Notes under the pieces: model-generated
The model's input: only the letters and a program-made list of their open reading frames with translations
Told to the model about the DNA's origin: nothing
The model's database searches: none
In this document: in pieces, positions 37,201 through 44,987 of the stretch
How positions within the stretch are numbered: position 1 is the first letter of the stretch
How the letters are laid out: every line of letters begins with the position of its first letter
NCBI GenBank assembly: GCA_024405635.1
Contig: JAKSOL010000003.1
Coordinates: 62,001 to 126,000 of the forward strand
Length of the DNA stretch: 64,000 nt
Reading direction: 5' to 3'
Source: Salinivirgaceae bacterium
Lineage (GTDB): Bacteria > Bacteroidota > Bacteroidia > Bacteroidales > SZUA-534
Position numbers and translations under genes: made by a program

Positions 37201-37515
37201 AGTACCACTTGTGTAAAGTTCAGTACCACAGTTTAATGCTGTTTGTCCACCAAACGAAAGCATAATGCCGTCGGGGCGCTCTTTCTTAATAATCTCCTCA
37301 ACAAAATAAGGAGTGATTGGTAAAAAGTAAACGCGGTCGGCCACTCCTTCTGATGTTTGAATGGTGGCAATGTTTGGGTTGATAAGAACAGTTTGAATGC
37401 CTTCTTCGCGCATTGCTTTTAGCGCTTGCGAACCAGAGTAGTCAAACTCGCCAGCTTGACCAATCTTTAATGCTCCTGAACCTAAAAGGAGCACCTTTTT
37501 AATTGAGTTTTCCAT
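34297..37515 (-). CDS. carB: Carbamoyl-phosphate synthase large subunit
   Basis: A 1072-residue cytosolic enzyme of normal length, combining bicarbonate, ammonia from CarA and two ATP into carbamoyl phosphate for pyrimidines and arginine. Two homologous ATP-grasp halves are visible: V-L-L-L-G-S-G-A-L-K-I-G-Q-A-G-E-F-D-Y at the N-terminus and I-V-L-G-S-G-A-Y-R-I-G-S-S-V-E-F-D-W near 560. The C-terminal allosteric MGS-like domain starts with V-L-V-S-S-G-D and has L-V-I-N-L-P near 1010. carA is not adjacent. A terminator-like hairpin sits just upstream of the start codon. Confidence 0.95.
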   Translation of the reverse strand: MENSIKKVLLLGSGALKIGQAGEFDYSGSQALKAMREEGIQTVLINPNIATIQTSEGVADRVYFLPITPYFVEEIIKKERPDGIMLSFGGQTALNCGTELYTSGTLEKYGVKVLGTSVDAIMITEDRDLFVKKLNEISAKTPVSQAVETMEDALKAANKIGFPVMVRSAYALGGLGSGICQNEKEFVELCESALTHSPQILVEESLKGWKEIEFEVIRDKNDHCFTVVPMENFDPLGIHTGESIVVAPIISLSQEQISMLQEISKQVVRHIGIVGECNIQFAFNAVTNDYRIIEINARLSRSSALASKASGYPLAFVAAKLALGYSLDQIGEMGTPNSAYVAPSVDYIIAKIPRWDLTKFVGVDRQIGSSMKSVGEIMSIGKSFEEIMQKGLRMIGQGMHGFVGNNDLEFEDLDYELSHPTDLRIFAIAKALEAGYTPERIVDLTKIDIWFINKLKNIVDYTKVLSQYNKIEDLPADVLKEAKRLGFSDFQIARYVEDPQGNMESEILRVRAARKKANIKPAVRRINTVASEHPELTNYLYMTYGVDEHSISYDYKNEKTIIVLGSGAYRIGSSVEFDWCSVNATQTARKLGYKSIMINYNPETVSTDYDMCDRLYFDELSFERVLDVIDLETPRGVIVSTGGQIPNNLAMKLHRQNVPILGTSPVSIDRAENRFKFSAMLDQLGIDQPRWKELTSYDDIDGFIDEIGFPVLVRPSYVLSGAAMNVCYDKDQLHTFLGAAAKVSKEYPVVVSKFLQNAKEVEFDAVAKNGEIIEYAISEHVEFAGVHSGDATLVFPAQKIYMATARRIKQISAKIAKELNISGPFNIQYLAKNNDVKVIECNLRASRSFPFVSKVLKRNFIETATKIMLDQNVEKKDSSTYDVDRVGVKASQFSFARLHKADPVLGVDMSSTGEVGCLGADFNEALLNAMISVGVNIPTKGVLVSSGDAKGKVDLLEACRELSKTGLKIYATEGTQKFLAENGIEALRAYLPDENNNDNVMHLMQEHKIDLVINLPKNQTKRELTNGYKIRRSAIDHNIPLLTNARLASAFITAFTEKNISDIAIRSWQEYI

Positions 37516-37547
37516 CGTGTATTATTTAGTTTAACTTGCTTGCATAC

Positions 37548-37583
37548 AAAAAAAAGCATCGATTGAAAAATCAATCAATGCTT
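37548..37583 (-). promoter_or_regulatory. Terminator-like hairpin in the carB leader (attenuator candidate)
   Basis: On the minus strand a 13-bp stem (AAGCATTGATTGA pairing with TCAATCGATGCTT, one G-T pair) is followed by eight T residues and ends about 32 bases before the carB ATG. It could end cdd transcripts or, being downstream of the -7 box at 37686, act as a conditional terminator for carB. Confidence 0.55.
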
Positions 37584-37685
37584 AAATTTTTTTAAAACAA
37601 ACACCCAACGTTTGCCAAGGTTAAAACCATGTGCTTTTTAGACGAGGAATGTTCGTTTTTCATTTTCATCGTTTCATCGTTTTGG

Positions 37686-37693
37686 CAAATATA
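37686..37693 (-). promoter_or_regulatory. -7 box upstream of carB
   Basis: TATATTTG on the minus strand predicts a carB leader of about 160 bases that includes the hairpin at 37548-37583. The rest of the 37516-37823 spacer is A/T-rich, with no coding frame or further motif I could identify. Confidence 0.45.
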
Positions 37694-37823
37694 GAACCAT
37701 TTTTTCGTTTTTCTGTCCTTCAAAACCTGATTGTTGGCAATTACTTGCTACAAGTTTTCAACCATTTGTTATTTGTTGTTTTTTGTATGTTGATAAATGT
37801 GTAACAATTTGTAAATGTGTTGC

Positions 37824-38303
37824 TTACAATACGTCTTTTGTAAACGATAGCGATAAAAGGTCGGATGCACTATTGACTGAGTAGGTGTGGTTTGCGCCAA
37901 CCATAATAACCTCTAGTTTGCTGTTGTATCGAGTTTCGGTTTCGAGCAAAACTTGTCGGCACATGCCGCATGGGGTTATGGGCTCGTCGAGCAACTTGCC
38001 GTTGTTGAATGCTGCAATGGCTATGGCAACTGGAACAGCTTCGGGGTATGTTGAATTTGCGTAAAACATGGCAGTTCGTTCGGCGCAAATTCCGCAAGGG
38101 TACGATGCGTTTTCTTGGTTCGACCCTTCAATCATTTGTCCGTTGTTGAGCAAAACACAAGCGCCTACGTTAAATTTTGAGTATGGTGCATAGGCTCGTT
38201 TGGCTGCCGATTGTGCTCGTTTTGCTATTTCTTGTCGGCTTTGTTCTAGTTCGGCAATGCTATTAAACTGTTTTACGTTTATGCTTGATGTTAAGTTGTT
38301 CAT
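37824..38303 (-). CDS. cdd: Cytidine deaminase
   Basis: A 159-residue homotetramer-type cytidine deaminase. The zinc site is visible as C-A-E-R-T (Cys, catalytic Glu) and P-C-G-M-C (two Cys). The substrate loop Y-S-K-F-N-V-G-A is present. It converts cytidine/deoxycytidine to uridine/deoxyuridine for salvage. The ATG at 38303 lies 2 bases after the pepD stop; an in-frame TTG start would overlap pepD. It forms an operon with pepD and precedes carB on the same strand, so two pyrimidine genes are neighbours. Confidence 0.92.
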   Translation of the reverse strand: MNNLTSSINVKQFNSIAELEQSRQEIAKRAQSAAKRAYAPYSKFNVGACVLLNNGQMIEGSNQENASYPCGICAERTAMFYANSTYPEAVPVAIAIAAFNNGKLLDEPITPCGMCRQVLLETETRYNSKLEVIMVGANHTYSVNSASDLLSLSFTKDVL

Positions 38304-38305
38304 AA

Positions 38306-39766
38306 TCAAAGTTTTTGGGCGTTTTTTAAAATGTCGAGCAAAAAGTTATAGAACATTGCAACGGTGGCAATTTCAACTTTTTCGCTAGGCGAGTGCACGT
38401 TTCGCAATGTTGGACCAACTGAAATCATGTCCATTTCGGGATATTTTTCTAAGAACAATCCACACTCCAAGCCGGCGTGAATGGCCTTTACTTTTGGTTC
38501 TTTTCCAAAGCGTTGCTTGTAACAATTGATGGCTACTGAAAGCAGTTGTGAGTTTGGATTTGGGTTCCAACCCGGATAACCTTCGGAGTGATTTATTTCG
38601 GCGCCATTGCTTTTAAAGGCGTTTGCAACCACAAGCGCAATGTTGTATTTCGAGTCTTCGACTGAACTGCGTTGGCTGGTTGCAATTTCTATTTTGTCGG
38701 CATCAATAAATTTGATTGATGCTAGGTTGGTTGATGTTTCAACCAGATTATCAATCGATTGGCTCATTGCAATAACGCCATTTGGGCAGGCCATTAGCGA
38801 GTTGAGCAACTTGTCGCGGTTTTCGGTTGCGAGTATTGTTGCAGGAGTTTCGTTTTTTTCAGCCAGCAAATTCATGTTTGGTTCGGTTTGGCTGAATTGG
38901 TTTGTTACTTGTTGTTTGTAGTTTTCAACGTAGGCAACAAAATCGGTTTCGGCATTTGCATCAACAGTAACAATGGCGTAGCAGTCGCGTGGAATGGCGT
39001 TGCGAAGGTTGCCGCCTTCAATTTTTGCCACACCTATATTAAATTGGTGCGATGCCGACCAAAGCAGTTTGGCAATTATTTTGTTGGCGTTGGCAAAACC
39101 TTTGTTAATGTCGTCGCCCGAATGGCCGCCATGCAATCCACCTATTGAAATTTTGTAGGCCGATGAATTGTCGGGGCAAGCTTGTGTTTTGTACTTCATG
39201 GTGGCGGTTGTGTCGATGCCGCCAGCGCAGCCTATGAAAATTTCGCCTTCGTCTTCTGAGTCAAGATTTATAAGCGTTTTTCCGGTAAGAAAATTGTCTT
39301 TTAGTGCAAATGCGCCAGTCAGACCAGTTTCTTCGTCAACGGTAAACAAACACTCAATTGCTGGATGTTCAATGCTTTGCGATGCCAAAATAGCAAGTTG
39401 AGTTGCTACTCCCATGCCATCGTCGGCGCCAAGTGTTGTGCCGTTTGCGCAAACCCATTCGCCGTCAATAATTGGTTGAATGGCATCGGTTTCAAAATTG
39501 TGAGTTGAATTGGCGTTTTTTTCGCACACCATATCTATATGACTTTGTAGCACAATGGTTTTGTGGCTTTCAAACCCTTTGGTTGCGGGTTTTTTAATAA
39601 GCACATTGCCTATCTCGTCGCGTTGAGTTTCAAGGTTGTGGCTTTTGCCAAAGTTGAGTAGGTATTCAATTATTTTTCCTTCTTTTTTCGATGGACGAGG
39701 CACTTTGCAAATTTCGGCAAAGTATTTCCAAACATCGGTAGGCTGAAGATTTTCTATCGAGTTCAT
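38306..39766 (-). CDS. pepD: Aminoacyl-histidine dipeptidase (PepD/M20)
   Basis: A 486-residue cytosolic metallopeptidase of family M20C. Visible metal and catalytic motifs are S-H-I-D-M (His, Asp), G-A-D-D-G-M-G (bridging Asp), D-E-E-T-G (catalytic Glu, metal Glu), N-L-D-S-E-D-E-G-E and the late H-A-G-L-E-C-G-L-F segment. It cleaves dipeptides, including Xaa-His. It is directly upstream of cdd. Confidence 0.93.
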   Translation of the reverse strand: MNSIENLQPTDVWKYFAEICKVPRPSKKEGKIIEYLLNFGKSHNLETQRDEIGNVLIKKPATKGFESHKTIVLQSHIDMVCEKNANSTHNFETDAIQPIIDGEWVCANGTTLGADDGMGVATQLAILASQSIEHPAIECLFTVDEETGLTGAFALKDNFLTGKTLINLDSEDEGEIFIGCAGGIDTTATMKYKTQACPDNSSAYKISIGGLHGGHSGDDINKGFANANKIIAKLLWSASHQFNIGVAKIEGGNLRNAIPRDCYAIVTVDANAETDFVAYVENYKQQVTNQFSQTEPNMNLLAEKNETPATILATENRDKLLNSLMACPNGVIAMSQSIDNLVETSTNLASIKFIDADKIEIATSQRSSVEDSKYNIALVVANAFKSNGAEINHSEGYPGWNPNPNSQLLSVAINCYKQRFGKEPKVKAIHAGLECGLFLEKYPEMDMISVGPTLRNVHSPSEKVEIATVAMFYNFLLDILKNAQKL

Positions 39767-39823
39767 TTTTTATGTTTTCAATTATCAGTTAATATCAATT
39801 GGCAATGTAGAAAATGTTAGGCA

Positions 39824-40234
39824 TTACGAAACAATTGTAGCAACAATGCGGCGCGAACCGCCCCAATCGCGAAACTCGCATAGGTAAATGCCTTGCCAAG
39901 TTCCTAAATTAAGCCTGTGGTTGGTTATTGGAACAGAAACCGAAGGCCCAATTATTGAAGCTTTAATGTGCGCGGGCATATCGTCGTCGCCCTCAAGCGT
40001 GTGCTCAAAATAAGGCAGTTGCGAATCAACTGTGCGGCGAAAAAATGTTTCAAAGTCGATGCGAACTGTTGGGTCGGCATTTTCGTTTATGGTGAGTGCC
40101 GCACTTGTGTGCTGAATCATTAAATGCAGTATTCCACTTTCGGGCAATTCGGGTAATTGCTTTGTTATTTCGCTGGTAATCAAATGATAACCACGTTTGC
40201 GTTGTGGTAGCGAAAATGTAACTTGTGTAACCAT
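39824..40234 (-). CDS. YjbQ/UPF0047 family protein
   Basis: A 136-residue cytosolic protein of the YjbQ family, with the conserved Q-H-T-S-A-A-L-T-I-N-E-N-A-D-P and H-T-L-E-G-D-D-D-M-P-A-H-I-K-A-S segments and the tail W-Q-G-I-Y-L-C-E-F-R-D. These give the putative active-site His/Asp cluster. Some members show weak thiamine-phosphate synthase activity, but the true role is unsettled. The ATG at 40234 was chosen; an upstream TTG at 40267 overlaps the -7 box. Confidence 0.88.
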   Translation of the reverse strand: MVTQVTFSLPQRKRGYHLITSEITKQLPELPESGILHLMIQHTSAALTINENADPTVRIDFETFFRRTVDSQLPYFEHTLEGDDDMPAHIKASIIGPSVSVPITNHRLNLGTWQGIYLCEFRDWGGSRRIVATIVS

Positions 40235-40264
40235 GTTAGTGTTGTTCAATGTTTTTTCGTGTGT

Positions 40265-40272
40265 CAAATTTA
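40265..40272 (-). promoter_or_regulatory. -7 box of the yjbQ-like gene
   Basis: TAAATTTG on the minus strand, 31 bases before the ATG at 40234, supports that start. Confidence 0.5.
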
Positions 40273-40362
40273 CTTATTGGCATTGGTTCAAAAAAACAGA
40301 TTGTTATCGAATGCGGCTTTTTATTGTTTTGGTGAGCAATAAACTTGTGAGTTTTTGAGTTA

Positions 40363-40392
40363 TTGCGGCAATCAATCTTCACATTATTTTTG
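40363..40392 (+). promoter_or_regulatory. Promoter of the TonB receptor gene
   Basis: TTG (40363-40365), a 19-base spacer, then TATTTTTG (40385-40392): a full consensus promoter 30 bases before the GTG start. Confidence 0.7.
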
Positions 40393-40421
40393 TGCCACAT
40401 TCAAAAAAACAACAACGTTAA

Positions 40422-42857
40422 GTGAGGCAAATTATCACCGCCATCTTGCTCTTTTTATCTTGCTCGTTGAGTGCTCAGCAAGCCATGCTTACGGGTGTGG
40501 TTACCGATGCGTCGGGCAATGGCATCGAAATGGCTAATGTGGTGGTGAAAGATGTTGCAGGAGGCGAAACAACCGACCAAAACGGAAAATATTCAATAAA
40601 AGTTCCTGCCGGAAAATCGATTTATGTGGCTTTTTCGTGCATCGGTTTTGAAACGCATTGGGAGGAACTGATAATTGCGCCAAATCAAACTCGAAAACTT
40701 GATGTGGTGCTTAACGCATCGATGCAAGATATTGAGCAAGTGACAGTTGAAGATGCACAAGTGCGAAAAAGTACGTTGTTGCGCATCAATCCAAAGGTGA
40801 TGAACGTGTTGCCCGATGCATCAGGCTCAATTGAAAGTTTGGTGAAAACCATGCCGGGTGTGGCATCAAATAACGAGATGAGTTCGCAATACTCGGTGCG
40901 TGGCGGCAGCTTTGACGAGAATTTGGTTTATGTGAACGATGTTGAAATTTATCGCCCAATTTTGGTGCGTAGCGGCGAGCAAGAAGGCTTGAGCTTTGTA
41001 AACTCCGACATGGTTTCGAACTTGCTTTTTTCGGCTGGCGGATTTGATGCTAAGTATGGCGACAAAATGGCGTCGGTGCTCGACATTAAGTACAAACGTC
41101 CAGTTGGGTGGGGCGTTTCGGCATCGGCAAGTATGTTTGGCGGTTCGGTTACGGCTTTTGGCGACGCTTTTAACCATAGGCTGCATCACATTTCGGGCTT
41201 AAGGTACAAGCGCAACAAATATTTGCTTAACTCGCTTGAAACATCGGGCGATTACGACCCAAAATTTGCTGATTTTCAAACATATATAACCTGCGATTTA
41301 ACTGACCGCGTTGAGGTTGGCTTTTTGGGTAATTACTCAAGCAACGTGTACAATTTTTGGCCAAAAGACCGAACTACCAAATTTGGTCTTTATAACCAGC
41401 CAATGGAGTTGCGAATGTATTTTGAAGGCAGCGAGCGCGACTCGTATCGTACACTTATGGGGGCCATTACTACCAATGTTAAGATAAACGACGGTTTTCA
41501 ACTCAAGTTTACGGCATCGGCTTTTAAAACTGCCGAGCGTGAAACCTACGACATTTTGAGCGAGTATTACATAAACGAAATTGAAACCGCAGTTGGTGCT
41601 GCCAATTTTGGCGATAGCGTGAAAACATTGGGCATTGGCGGTTTTTTAGAACACGGAAGAAATTATCTTGATGCTAAAGTGTTTGCCGTTGAGCATCGTG
41701 GCTTGTTAACTGCTGAAAACCATTTTTTTAATTGGGGAATAAAAGCCAACAGGCAGATTATTGACGACGACCTGTCGGAATGGGTTATGATTGATTCGGC
41801 AGGCTATTCCATTTCGAACAATGGTAGCGGATTGTATCGCACGTTGCGAGCAAAAAATAATGTGGAGTCGGGTAGGGTAACAGCTTATGTGCAAGATGTT
41901 TACAGTTTTGTTGCCGACTCGGCCAATGTGCATGTTACTTATGGCGTGAGGGCTAATTATTGGAACTTTAACAACGAACTTTTGGTTTCGCCACGAGCAA
42001 GCATTTCGTACAAACCAAATTGGGAGGCCGACTGGCTTTTCAAATTCTCAACGGGTTTTTATTATCAGTCGCCGTTTTACAAAGAGATGCGCACGCCGCA
42101 AGGTGTTGTGAATAAAGACATTAAAGCCCAAAAATCAATTCATTTTGTGTTGGGGGCCGATTATAACTTTTCGGCATGGAACCGACCGTTTAAGTTTATT
42201 ACCGAGTTGTATTACAAAATGTTACGCGATTTGGTTTCGTATCAAGTCGATAACCTGCGAACCATTTATTCGGGCTGCAACGATGCCGACGGCTATGCGG
42301 TTGGGCTCGATATGAAGGTTGCTGGCGAATTTGTAAAAGGTGTCGATTCGTGGATTAGCCTTTCGTTAATGAAAACAGAGGAAGATATTAAAGGCGATAG
42401 TTATCAGCGAACAATCAACAACGGCACAACGCAAACCGTTTTTCCGGGCTACATTCCTCGTCCAACCGATCAGCGCGTTAACGTGAGCATGTTTTTTCAA
42501 GATTATTTACCTGGAAACGAAGCATATAAAGTGCATTTGCAGTTAAATTATGGTAGCCGTTTGCCATTTGGTCCACCCAACTCGCCACGATACATGGCAA
42601 CAGGCCGAATGCCAGCCTATCAGCGCGTTGACCTTGGTTTTTCGCGCACACTGAAAAACAAAAACCGAAACTATGCAAGCGGACACATTTTGCACTACGT
42701 GAAAGATGCGTGGATTGGCGCCGAAGTGCTCAATGTTACCGATAGACAAAATGTGGCATCGTATGAGTGGGTTACCGATTTTAACAGCCTGCAATATGCT
42801 GTTCCAAATTCGCTTACAGGCCGAAGATTTAACGTAAAACTTTCAGTTGAATTCTAA
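40422..42857 (+). CDS. TonB-dependent receptor with carboxypeptidase-regulatory-like domain
   Basis: An 811-residue outer-membrane receptor. It has a signal peptide ending L-S-A-Q, a regulatory-like domain (L-T-G-V-V-T-D-A-S-G-N-G-I-E-M-A-N-V-V-V, about 22-105), then a plug with T-M-P-G-V-A-S-N and S-V-R-G-G-S-F-D-E-N, and a beta barrel ending V-E-F. The start codon is GTG, fixed by the promoter 30 bases upstream and the signal peptide. It lacks the SusC-specific length and has no SusD partner, so it more likely takes up a siderophore, cofactor or metal complex. The nucleoside-gate protein follows after 22 bases. Confidence 0.9.
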   Translation: MRQIITAILLFLSCSLSAQQAMLTGVVTDASGNGIEMANVVVKDVAGGETTDQNGKYSIKVPAGKSIYVAFSCIGFETHWEELIIAPNQTRKLDVVLNASMQDIEQVTVEDAQVRKSTLLRINPKVMNVLPDASGSIESLVKTMPGVASNNEMSSQYSVRGGSFDENLVYVNDVEIYRPILVRSGEQEGLSFVNSDMVSNLLFSAGGFDAKYGDKMASVLDIKYKRPVGWGVSASASMFGGSVTAFGDAFNHRLHHISGLRYKRNKYLLNSLETSGDYDPKFADFQTYITCDLTDRVEVGFLGNYSSNVYNFWPKDRTTKFGLYNQPMELRMYFEGSERDSYRTLMGAITTNVKINDGFQLKFTASAFKTAERETYDILSEYYINEIETAVGAANFGDSVKTLGIGGFLEHGRNYLDAKVFAVEHRGLLTAENHFFNWGIKANRQIIDDDLSEWVMIDSAGYSISNNGSGLYRTLRAKNNVESGRVTAYVQDVYSFVADSANVHVTYGVRANYWNFNNELLVSPRASISYKPNWEADWLFKFSTGFYYQSPFYKEMRTPQGVVNKDIKAQKSIHFVLGADYNFSAWNRPFKFITELYYKMLRDLVSYQVDNLRTIYSGCNDADGYAVGLDMKVAGEFVKGVDSWISLSLMKTEEDIKGDSYQRTINNGTTQTVFPGYIPRPTDQRVNVSMFFQDYLPGNEAYKVHLQLNYGSRLPFGPPNSPRYMATGRMPAYQRVDLGFSRTLKNKNRNYASGHILHYVKDAWIGAEVLNVTDRQNVASYEWVTDFNSLQYAVPNSLTGRRFNVKLSVEF

Positions 42858-42879
42858 AAAAAACTAAACAAGCAAAGCC

Positions 42880-43866
42880 ATGTCGCAACTAGCCGAATCG
42901 CTAAAATACATTTACACCAAAGGCAAAAACTCGTGCATCATTTTGTTTAAGCTGATGATACCTGCATCAATAATAATCAGGGTTATTCAGCAACTCAATT
43001 TGCTGCCATATATATCGGAGTGGCTCGATCCGGTGATGCGAGTGGTTGATTTGCCAGCCGAAATGTCGTTGGTGTGGCTCACCGCCATTATGGTGAACAT
43101 TTACGGTGCGTTTTTGGCATTGTTTGGCATTTACCCAAATTTGGCTGAGCCGCTAACTGTGGCCCAAATGACAACGCTTTGCACAATGATTTTGTTGGCA
43201 CACTCGTTTCCCATTGAGTTGGTGGTGGCAAAAAAAACAGGCACCAAACTTTGGATAATGTTCATCATTAGGTTTGGTTTTGCCATTTTGTTGGGATTCA
43301 TAATGTCGCGAACCTACCTTTTGCTTGGTTGGTTGCAGCAATCGGCAACCATTGCGACTTTTCTTACCGCCAAATCAACCTTGTGGACCGATTGGATAAT
43401 AAACGAGCTAAAGAATTATGCCATAATAACTTGCGTCATTTTTGCATTGGTAACAATGATACGCATTCTCGAAATAACGGGAATGATAAAAATTGTGAAT
43501 AAAGTAATGGGCCCAATGCTCAATTGGCTCAAAATAAGTAATCAAATGATGCCACTTACTGTGGTTGGACTTACACTTGGCATTGGTTATGGTGGCGGTT
43601 TAATTATTGAAGAAAGTAGGCGACAAGCAATGAAACCAAAAGGTATTTTTTATGCAATGATGCTCATGGGGCTATTTCACAGCATTTTTGAGGACACCAT
43701 TCTGATGCTTTCAATGGGAGGGCATTGGTCGGGCGTTATAGTGTTCAGATTAATTTTTGCGGTTGTAATAACTTTTTGCTTTGTGCGGCTCACTCAAAAT
43801 ATTGACGATCAAAAGTTTGCGCGCCTTTTTATGACTCGCGAATTTCTAAATAGAAAATATGAGTAA
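42880..43866 (+). CDS. Nucleoside-recognition (Gate) domain membrane protein
   Basis: A 328-residue inner-membrane protein with about eight hydrophobic segments and two Gate-type halves. The first holds A-H-S-F-P-I-E-L-V-V near 115; the second holds G-I-G-Y-G-G-G-L-I-I-E-E near 235 and G-L-F-H-S-I-F-E-D-T near 262. Members resemble SpmA/SpmB and FeoB/NupC gates and are assumed to move an unidentified solute. It could work with the preceding TonB receptor, since it starts 22 bases after it. Confidence 0.8.
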   Translation: MSQLAESLKYIYTKGKNSCIILFKLMIPASIIIRVIQQLNLLPYISEWLDPVMRVVDLPAEMSLVWLTAIMVNIYGAFLALFGIYPNLAEPLTVAQMTTLCTMILLAHSFPIELVVAKKTGTKLWIMFIIRFGFAILLGFIMSRTYLLLGWLQQSATIATFLTAKSTLWTDWIINELKNYAIITCVIFALVTMIRILEITGMIKIVNKVMGPMLNWLKISNQMMPLTVVGLTLGIGYGGGLIIEESRRQAMKPKGIFYAMMLMGLFHSIFEDTILMLSMGGHWSGVIVFRLIFAVVITFCFVRLTQNIDDQKFARLFMTREFLNRKYE

Positions 43867-43922
43867 CGGCAAACTATGTTGTTTGTAGAAACCATAAGGT
43901 TCCCCCGCAAGGGCAAAAAGTC

Positions 43923-43930
43923 TATATTTG
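43923..43930 (+). promoter_or_regulatory. -7 box before the LPG-synthase-type membrane protein
   Basis: TATATTTG lies 28 bases upstream of the GTG start at 43959. Confidence 0.5.
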
Positions 43931-43958
43931 CAGTTCAAAAACATAAATACAACAAATC

Positions 43959-44987
43959 GTGAAGAAGTTTCTTTCGGCACTTAAATACGTGCTTTTTCTG
44001 GCAATAGGCATTGCTGTTTTCTACTACATATACAAAGAATTTAAATGGGACGAACTAAAAGGCCAATTGTCGTCGCTCAAATGGGGTTGGATAGTTTTAG
44101 GTTTGGCAATAGGTTTGGTTAGTCACACATGCCGAGCCTTGCGTTGGAATATGCTAATCAATCCGTTAGGCTACAAAACCAACCTTTTTCGCACCTTTTG
44201 TGCGGTAATGTCAATGTATTTCACCAACCTGATTATTCCACGAGGCGGCGAGTTTGTACGTTGCACGGCACTCAATCGTTCCGATCGCATACCATTTGCA
44301 GTGTTGCTAGGTACTGTGGTGGTTGAGCGCTCGGTTGATATTATTTTGCTTATAGTGTTGGTAATCATCACCTTTTGCATTCAATTGCCATTTTTTAAAG
44401 ACTTTTTTAGCCAACCTGGGCACGAAATTGATGTTCAAAAATTTGAACTTTTTCTTTCGCCTTGGTTTTGGGTTATAACCGTGTTGGCATGTGTAGCAAT
44501 TGTGTTTGTGCTATGGAAAATGCGCAAAACAATAAGCCAATGGCGCATAATGCAACCAGTTATTGAGTTGATGCACAAATTCTTAGACGGACTGAAATCG
44601 GTAACCAAACTGAAAAATCCATGGCTCTTTGGGTTCTACTCGTTGTTTATCTATTTCACCTATTTCCTAATGACATTTGTGGTGTTTTACAGCTTTGAAC
44701 CAACTCAAAATCTGACCTTTTCGGCTGGACTAACCACCTTTATTATGGGAGGTTTGGCAATGCTTGTTCCTGTGCAAGGCGGCATAGGTCCATGGCACTT
44801 TATGGTTTACGAAACATTGGCGCTTTATGGCATTCAAATTGCTGACGGAAAGGTGTTTGCACTTATTTGCCACACATCAACCAATGCCTTTATGTTGGTG
44901 GTTGGTGCAGCTTGTTTGGTTTACTTGACATTGGTGGGGCGCCAAAACACAAATATTGAACAAACCGCAACGGTTAATGAAAAATAA
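43959..44987 (+). CDS. Lysylphosphatidylglycerol-synthase-type (UPF0104) membrane protein
   Basis: A 342-residue inner-membrane protein with about eight membrane segments and only the flippase-like half of MprF; the aminoacyl-transferase domain is absent. Conserved features are S-H-T-C-R-A-L-R-W near 55, P-R-G-G-E-F-V-R near 95 and V-P-V-Q-G-G-I-G-P-W-H near 268. Such proteins are thought to move lipids or glycolipids. The start codon is GTG, supported by the nearby -7 box. Its end overlaps the next gene by 11 bases, which suggests a common envelope role. Confidence 0.85.
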   Translation: MKKFLSALKYVLFLAIGIAVFYYIYKEFKWDELKGQLSSLKWGWIVLGLAIGLVSHTCRALRWNMLINPLGYKTNLFRTFCAVMSMYFTNLIIPRGGEFVRCTALNRSDRIPFAVLLGTVVVERSVDIILLIVLVIITFCIQLPFFKDFFSQPGHEIDVQKFELFLSPWFWVITVLACVAIVFVLWKMRKTISQWRIMQPVIELMHKFLDGLKSVTKLKNPWLFGFYSLFIYFTYFLMTFVVFYSFEPTQNLTFSAGLTTFIMGGLAMLVPVQGGIGPWHFMVYETLALYGIQIADGKVFALICHTSTNAFMLVVGAACLVYLTLVGRQNTNIEQTATVNEK

